8,897 bases of DNA from DASUSF01 sp036375275 (GTDB taxonomy: Bacteria; Pseudomonadota; Alphaproteobacteria; Geminicoccales; Geminicoccaceae): NCBI GenBank assembly GCA_036375275.1, contig DASUSF010000036.1:1-8897 (forward strand). Reading direction: 5' to 3'. The translations under genes and the position numbers were made by a program. The notes beneath the pieces were generated by a model. That model did no database searches. It was not told the origin of the DNA and was given only the letters and a program-made list of their open reading frames with translations. Positions within the stretch are counted from its first letter, which is position 1. Every line of letters starts with the position of its first letter. Of this stretch, positions 5,346 to 8,897 are shown one piece after another.

Positions 5346-6478
5346 AGCGCCGGCCGGCGACCGTGCTCGCCCAGGCGGGCCACTACCTCGACCCCGCGAC
5401 CGGCGGCCTGGTGCCGCCGCTCCAGCCGTCGACCACCTTCGCCCGCCGCCCGGACTACCGGCTGGTCGACGAGAACCTGACCTATGGCCGCGACGACGCC
5501 GCGAACGTGCGCCAGGTCGAGGCGCTGTGCCGGGATCTCGAGGGCGGCGCCGCGGCGCTCGCCTTCCCGTCCGGCATGGCCGCGATCGCGGCCCTGTTCC
5601 GGACCCTGGATCCGGGCCAGGCGGTGCTGGTCCAGAGAAGCCTCTATTTCGGCGCGGGGGTCTGGATCGAGCGGTTCTGCGAGCGGGCGGGCGTGGCGCT
5701 GCACCGCTTCGACGGTCCGGACACGGACGGTCTCGCCGCACTGGCCGACGCGGTCCACCCGGCGCTGATCTGGATCGAGACGCCGTCCAACCCGCTGCTC
5801 GACGTGGTCGACATCGCGTGCGCCGCCGAGATCGCGCATGACGCGGGCGCGGCGCTCGCCGTCGACTCCACCGCGGCGGGCCCGGTCCTGACCCGGCCGC
5901 TCGGGCTCGGCGCCGACCTGGTCATGCACGCCGCGACCAAGTCCCTGAACGGTCACAGCGACGTGCTGGCCGGCGTGCTGGTGACCGCCCGCGAGGACGA
6001 GCGCTGGGCCCTGATCCGGTGCGACCGGCACGACGCCGGGGCGATCCTCGGCCCGTTCGAGGCGTGGCTGCTGCTCAGGGGCATGCGGACCTTGGCGCTG
6101 CGGGTCGCGGCGATGAGCGCGGGCGCGCTCCTGATCGCCCGGTTCCTCGAGCGCCACCCGGGCGTGGAGCGGGTCCGTTATCCGGGCCTCGAGAGCCATC
6201 CGCAGCACGAGCTCGCCGCCCGCCAGATGGACGGCGGGTTCGGCGGCCTGCTGTCGTTCGACGTCAAGGGCGGCGCGGAAGCGGCGCTCACGGTCGCCGG
6301 CCGGCTCGAGATCATCGTCCGCGCGACCTCGCTCGGCGGCGTCGAGTCGCTGATCGAGCACCGCGCCTCGATCGAGCCGCCATCCACCGGCGTCCCGCCG
6401 GCTCTCCTCCGCCTCTCGGTCGGGATCGAGGACCCGGACGACCTGATCGCCGACCTCGACCGGGCGCTGACGGGGTAG
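5342..6478 (+). CDS. Cys/Met metabolism PLP-dependent enzyme (cystathionine gamma-synthase/lyase family)
   Basis: This 378-residue fold-type I PLP enzyme is of the trans-sulfuration family (MetB, MetC, CGL, MetZ-like). Typical residues are Tyr48-Gly-Arg50, which binds phosphate of the partner subunit, Ser77-Gly-Met79 at the cofactor phosphate, and Tyr102 stacking on the PLP ring in SLYFGAG. ETPSNP (146-151), Asp175-Ser-Thr contacting the pyridine nitrogen, the Schiff-base Lys200 in ATKSLNGHSD, and Arg357 in LRLSVGIED near the C-terminus complete the set. ATSLGGVESLIEHRAS (328-343) is the family signature at the substrate entrance. The exact reaction (beta/gamma elimination or replacement, on cystathionine or another sulfur amino acid) cannot be decided. 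The start overlaps the mazG stop in ATGA, indicating translational coupling. The pairing with xseA-mazG gives no substrate clue. Confidence 0.93.
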   Translation: MKRRPATVLAQAGHYLDPATGGLVPPLQPSTTFARRPDYRLVDENLTYGRDDAANVRQVEALCRDLEGGAAALAFPSGMAAIAALFRTLDPGQAVLVQRSLYFGAGVWIERFCERAGVALHRFDGPDTDGLAALADAVHPALIWIETPSNPLLDVVDIACAAEIAHDAGAALAVDSTAAGPVLTRPLGLGADLVMHAATKSLNGHSDVLAGVLVTAREDERWALIRCDRHDAGAILGPFEAWLLLRGMRTLALRVAAMSAGALLIARFLERHPGVERVRYPGLESHPQHELAARQMDGGFGGLLSFDVKGGAEAALTVAGRLEIIVRATSLGGVESLIEHRASIEPPSTGVPPALLRLSVGIEDPDDLIADLDRALTG

Positions 6479-6495
6479 ATCCCTTCGCACCCCGT
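6470..6495 (+). terminator. Weak hairpin at the end of the PLP enzyme gene
   Basis: ACGGGGT (6470-6476) pairs perfectly with ACCCCGT (6489-6495) around a 12-base loop, overlapping the TAG stop. No T-run follows, so termination by this hairpin is uncertain. A second G+C-rich inverted pair, GCGCCGA (6594-6600) and TCGGCGC (6617-6623), lies further along the same gap and could serve instead. Confidence 0.3.
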
Positions 6496-6693
6496 GGCAA
6501 GCCGATCCGCATGCCGCCGGAGCGGGCGCCACCGCCCCTGCCGACCGCCGATCCGGACGCGGCACGGTCCTCCCTTGCACGCCCACCCGGGACGCGCCGA
6601 TCGGCGGCGCTACCGGTCGGCGCTTCAGAGCGGGTGGAAATTCGCGCCCTGGTTAATCAAAATGATCGTTCAACAACCGGTGAGGAAACCCGA
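6479..6693 (+). promoter_or_regulatory. Intergenic region upstream of the haloperoxidase gene
   Basis: These 215 bases hold no gene I can support. Composition changes sharply at about 6638-6676, where an A+T-richer stretch (including GGTTAATCAAAATGATCG) stands out and is the likely promoter zone, though no consensus hexamer pair is clear. The start of the next gene is set by GAGGA at 6682-6686, seven bases before ATG 6694. Confidence 0.4.
6682..6686 (+). promoter_or_regulatory. Ribosome-binding site of the haloperoxidase-like gene
   Basis: GAGGA lies seven bases before ATG 6694. It selects this start, which also yields a well-formed signal peptide, over the long open frame upstream. Confidence 0.75.
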
Positions 6694-8181
6694 ATGAGAC
6701 TGCTGGTTCTTCTGCTGGCGTCCGCGGTCGCGGTATCGGCGCCCGCTGCCCGGGCGCAGGCGCCCTTCGACATCGAGACCGGCAATGCCGCCATCGAGGT
6801 CGTCATCCCGACCGTCGCGCCGGTCATCTTCTCCGCGATATCGCCGAGTGGCGGCGACGCGACGCTGATCCTGCGGGTGACGACGCTGACCACCAACGCG
6901 TGGTTCGACGCGACCGCCCCCTACCACGACACGGCGATCGGGGTTTACACGCGCCTGGGTCGCCGACCCGCAGCCGAGGCGACGCTCCGCAACCTCAACA
7001 CTGCGATCCTCCACGCGTCGTTCCACGTCTTCAACAGCCTCCTGCCAGCGCAGGCGCCGGTCTGGCGCCAGATGCTGATCGATGCGGGCCTCGATCCCGA
7101 TGACGCCAGCACCGACCCGACGACCGCGGTGGGTCTCGGCAACAGCGCCGGCGAGGGCGTGGTCATCGGCCGCGAGAACGACGGGATGAACCAGCTCGGC
7201 TACGAGCGCGACCGCGAGCTCAACCCGATGCCCTATGCCGACTACACCGGCTACGAGCCGCGCAACACGCCCTACGAGCTGAAGAAGCCCGCGAGCTGGC
7301 AGCCCGACCTGCAGCGGGTCGGCATGGGTGTCTACAAGGCGCAACAGTTCGTCACCCCGCAGTACGCGCTGGTCGAGCCCTACTCCTACGCGTCGCCGAA
7401 GGCATTCGAGGTGCCGCCGCCGGTCGCGAGCTATCGCGTCAAGAGCCCGGCGTATCGGGCGCAGGCCGACGAGGTGCTCGCCGCTTCGGCCAACCTGACC
7501 GACGAGCAGAAGCTCAAGGCCGAGTTCTTCGACAACAAGATCCGCTCGCTCGGCTTCTCGGTGGTCGACGTGGCCCTCCAGCGCGGGCTCGGCCTCCTGG
7601 ACTTCGTCCACCTCGACTTCGTGACCAACATGGCGGCCTTCGATGCCGGCATCGTCATCTGGCAGGAGAAGCGCCGGTACGATGCGGTGCGCCCCTTCAG
7701 CGCGATCAGGGAGGTCCATGGCGATGAGCTGGTCGCGGCCTGGGGCGGCCCCGGGGTCGGCACGACCTTCCTGCCTGCGAGCGAGTGGAAGAGCTACCTA
7801 GAGGAGGCCGATCATCCGGAATACCCCTCCGGCTCGACCTGCTTCTGCGCGGCCCACGCGCAGGCAGCACGCAATTTCCTCGGCGACGACGTGCTGAACT
7901 TCACCGTCTTCGTGCCGGCCGGACAGTCGCGGGTCGAACCCGGCATCACGCCGCTCCAGGACACGACCATCACCTTCCCCACCTGGACGGATTTCGCCGA
8001 CGACTGCGGCCGGAGCCGCGTCTGGGCCGGGGTGCACTTCCAGGCGGCGGTCGACGAGAGCGCGGCCCTCTGCGAGGCGTTCGGCGACCTCGCCTATGAC
8101 TACGTCTCGTCGCTGATCGACGGCACCGCGCCGCCGCGACCGCCGAGCGTCGGCGCGCCGCTCTCCGAACTCCTCGAGTGA
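6694..8181 (+). CDS. Secreted vanadium-dependent haloperoxidase homologue (DUF6851-type, PAP2 fold)
   Basis: This 495-residue protein has a Sec signal peptide (MRLLVLLLASAVAVSAPAARA, cleavage about A21/Q22), placing it in the periplasm or outside. The N-terminal half matches DUF6851 as I remember it: TNAWFDATAPYHDTAIGV (67-84), GLGNSAGEGVV (147-157), ENDGMNQLGY (161-170) and YADYTGYEPRNTPYE (181-195). The C-terminal half is the vanadium haloperoxidase/PAP2 core, with K326 and R333 in KRRYDAVRP, PSG (378-380), R442, and H448 in SRVWAGVH. The 7-residue spacing between K326 and R333 and the 6-residue spacing between R442 and H448 equal those of the fungal chloroperoxidase vanadate ligands (K353/R360, R490/H496). 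The position of its acid/base His404 is Ser381 here. Known relatives oxidise halides with hydrogen peroxide; activity here is unproven and a phosphatase-like role is possible. It stands alone, convergent with groEL. Confidence 0.85.
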   Translation: MRLLVLLLASAVAVSAPAARAQAPFDIETGNAAIEVVIPTVAPVIFSAISPSGGDATLILRVTTLTTNAWFDATAPYHDTAIGVYTRLGRRPAAEATLRNLNTAILHASFHVFNSLLPAQAPVWRQMLIDAGLDPDDASTDPTTAVGLGNSAGEGVVIGRENDGMNQLGYERDRELNPMPYADYTGYEPRNTPYELKKPASWQPDLQRVGMGVYKAQQFVTPQYALVEPYSYASPKAFEVPPPVASYRVKSPAYRAQADEVLAASANLTDEQKLKAEFFDNKIRSLGFSVVDVALQRGLGLLDFVHLDFVTNMAAFDAGIVIWQEKRRYDAVRPFSAIREVHGDELVAAWGGPGVGTTFLPASEWKSYLEEADHPEYPSGSTCFCAAHAQAARNFLGDDVLNFTVFVPAGQSRVEPGITPLQDTTITFPTWTDFADDCGRSRVWAGVHFQAAVDESAALCEAFGDLAYDYVSSLIDGTAPPRPPSVGAPLSELLE

Positions 8182-8189
8182 CCGGCGGG

Positions 8190-8207
8190 GCGGGGCTCCG
8201 GCCCCGC
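8190..8207 (+). terminator. Hairpin after the haloperoxidase gene, possible terminator
   Basis: GCGGGGC (8190-8196) and GCCCCGC (8201-8207) form a perfect 7-bp stem with a TCCG loop, starting nine bases after the TGA. The stem is stable but is followed by TCCCTG rather than a T-run, so it may be a weak or Rho-assisted terminator. Confidence 0.5.
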
Positions 8208-8337
8208 TCCCTGCAACCGCCGCGCGGCATGCCGGCGCGGCCGCCCCGGGGCCAGAGCAACCGGGGTAATCGCCGGTCGGCTGGGTGATCGGCCGCGCGA
8301 GCTCGCTCGGCTGAGGGCGCCTTCACCCGACGGCGAC

Positions 8338-8419
8338 AGCCCTCACCCCGACCCTCTCCCCGGGGAGGGGAGAGGGAGGAGCGGCGCCCTCCCCGGTGGG
8401 GGAGAGGGAGGAGCGGCGC
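8338..8419. repeat. CCCTCACCCC/GGGGAGAGGG intergenic repeat block with a 21-bp direct repeat
   Basis: CCCTCTCCCC (8352-8361) is the reverse complement of GGGGAGAGGG (8367-8376), making a 10-bp stem with a 5-base loop. The 21-base unit that begins GGGGAGAGGGAGGAGC occurs perfectly at 8367-8387 and 8399-8419, 32 bases apart. A further CCTCTCCC lies at 8453-8460. Palindromes of this CCCTC-CTCTCCC type are, from memory, common between genes in G+C-rich Proteobacteria (REP-like). No coding role is apparent. Confidence 0.7.
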
Positions 8420-8470
8420 TGGTGGGGGATGCGACTGTCCCCCGATGGCCGTCCTCTCCCGCCCAGAGCA

Positions 8471-8503
8471 TAAAGAAAAAGGCCGCGCCCGGAGGCGCGG
8501 CCT
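8471..8503 (-). terminator. Rho-independent terminator of groEL
   Basis: Read on the minus strand, AGGCCGCGCC, loop TCCG and GGCGCGGCCT form a perfect 10-bp stem (8480-8489 with 8494-8503), followed directly by TTTTTCTTTA. It lies about 27 bases beyond the groEL stop. This is the clearest intrinsic terminator in the window. Confidence 0.93.
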
Positions 8504-8530
8504 GGTCTTGGTGAGGCGAGGTGGGTGGGC

Positions 8531-8897
8531 TCAGAAGTCCATGTCGCCCATGCCGCCCATGCCGCCGCCGCCGGGCATGCCGCCGCCGCCCGACTCCTTC
8601 TTCGGCTTCTCGGCGATCATGGCCTCGGTGGTGATCAGGAGACCCGCGACCGACGCGGCGTCCTGGAGCGCGGTCCGGACCACCTTGGTCGGGTCGATGA
8701 TGCCGGCCTCGAACATGTTGACGAACTTGTCGTTCTGGGCGTCGTAGCCGTACTCGAAGTCGTCCTTGTCGAGGATCTTGCCGACCACGATCGAGCCGTC
8801 ACCGCCCGCGTTGATCACGATCTGCCGCGCCGGCACCGCCAGCGCCCGACGGACGATGTCGATCCCGACCCGCTGGTCGTCGTTCTCGTACTTGAGC
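8531..8897 (-). CDS. groEL: Chaperonin GroEL (60 kDa), C-terminal fragment
   Basis: These are the last 121 codons of a gene that enters from the right edge on the minus strand, ending in a TGA at 8531-8533. GroEL forms a double-ring chamber that folds proteins with GroES in an ATP-dependent cycle in the cytosol. The fragment is the second half of the equatorial domain: NDDQRVGIDIVRRAL near its start, PARQIVINAG, then EAGIIDPTKVVRTALQDAASVAGLL, where the Asp of IIDP contacts nucleotide in known structures. It ends in a flexible Gly/Met tail (GGGGMPGGGGMGGMGDMDF), typical of bacterial GroEL. The ATP-binding N-terminal part and any upstream groES lie outside the window. A strong intrinsic terminator follows it. 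Confidence 0.97.
   Translation of the reverse strand, partial: LKYENDDQRVGIDIVRRALAVPARQIVINAGGDGSIVVGKILDKDDFEYGYDAQNDKFVNMFEAGIIDPTKVVRTALQDAASVAGLLITTEAMIAEKPKKESGGGGMPGGGGMGGMGDMDF

Larger units (their letters stand above)
8182..8470. other. Gene-free, repeat-rich spacer between two convergent genes
   Basis: With the terminator that follows it, this forms a 349-base gap lacking a supportable gene. It contains a G+C-rich hairpin just after the haloperoxidase stop, a small GGCATGCC-centred palindrome near 8228-8235, and a block of CCCTC/GGGAG repeats from 8338 to about 8460. Open frames here are shadows of the repeats. Confidence 0.7.

Noticed and set aside
6561..6578. Possible sigma-54 promoter (GGCAC ... 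TTGCAC) upstream of the haloperoxidase gene
   Set aside because: The GG and GC elements are separated by 14 bases instead of the required 10, and the site lies over 110 bases from the start codon.
4727..6586. Long minus-strand open frame opposite mazG and the PLP enzyme gene
   Set aside because: This is a composition-driven shadow; both plus-strand genes have all catalytic motifs.
8445..8747. Plus-strand open frame crossing the groEL terminator
   Set aside because: It is antisense to groEL and encodes a Met/Pro-rich product that simply mirrors the Gly/Met tail codons.
1..8897. CRISPR array, tRNA or rRNA genes, or an integrase/transposase gene
   Set aside because: I saw no regularly spaced repeats of CRISPR type, no tRNA cloverleaf or rRNA-like sequence, and no recombinase-like protein on either strand.

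Overview
The window is very G+C-rich chromosomal DNA with codons strongly biased to G or C in the third position. Its housekeeping genes (asd, a stand-alone NifU-N/SufU-type scaffold, xseA, mazG, groEL) have a Proteobacterial look. The gene mix, the GroEL tail and an intergenic palindrome of a kind I associate with Alphaproteobacteria suggest an alphaproteobacterium, perhaps near the Rhodospirillales. That placement is inference; no rRNA gene or other strong phylogenetic marker is present.

Layout from left to right. (1) At 1-640 on the plus strand lie the 3' end of aspartate-semialdehyde dehydrogenase (asd) and a small Fe-S/sulfur scaffold gene. (2) At about 624-773 lies a composite palindromic repeat of about 52% G+C. 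The scaffold gene and a convergent minus-strand HesA/MoeB/ThiF-family E1-like gene (738-1556) both end inside it. (3) Divergent from that gene is a two-transmembrane potassium channel with a cytoplasmic RCK/TrkA-N domain (1683-2810). (4) A tight plus-strand operon follows: xseA (exonuclease VII large subunit), mazG (NTP pyrophosphohydrolase) and a Cys/Met-metabolism PLP enzyme, joined by GTGA and ATGA stop/start overlaps (2947-6478). (5) After a 215-bp gap comes a secreted, DUF6851-type vanadium-dependent haloperoxidase homologue (6694-8181). (6) A 349-bp gene-free, repeat-rich spacer precedes the 3' end of groEL on the minus strand (8531-8897), which has a clear intrinsic terminator.

Functionally the window is a run of unrelated housekeeping genes plus two more accessory-looking ones, the channel and the haloperoxidase. 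The scaffold and E1-like genes could both handle activated sulfur, but they are convergent and not co-transcribed, so a shared pathway is only a possibility. The xseA-mazG-PLP gene overlaps imply translational coupling. XseA and MazG fit a genome-maintenance and nucleotide-housekeeping theme.

I do not see a clearly new multi-gene system. The observations most worth follow-up are the palindromic element that supplies the 3' ends and stop codons of two convergent genes, and the haloperoxidase that keeps the vanadate-binding residues but has Ser in place of the usual acid/base His. Third is the channel whose RCK domain lacks the glycine-rich dinucleotide motif.
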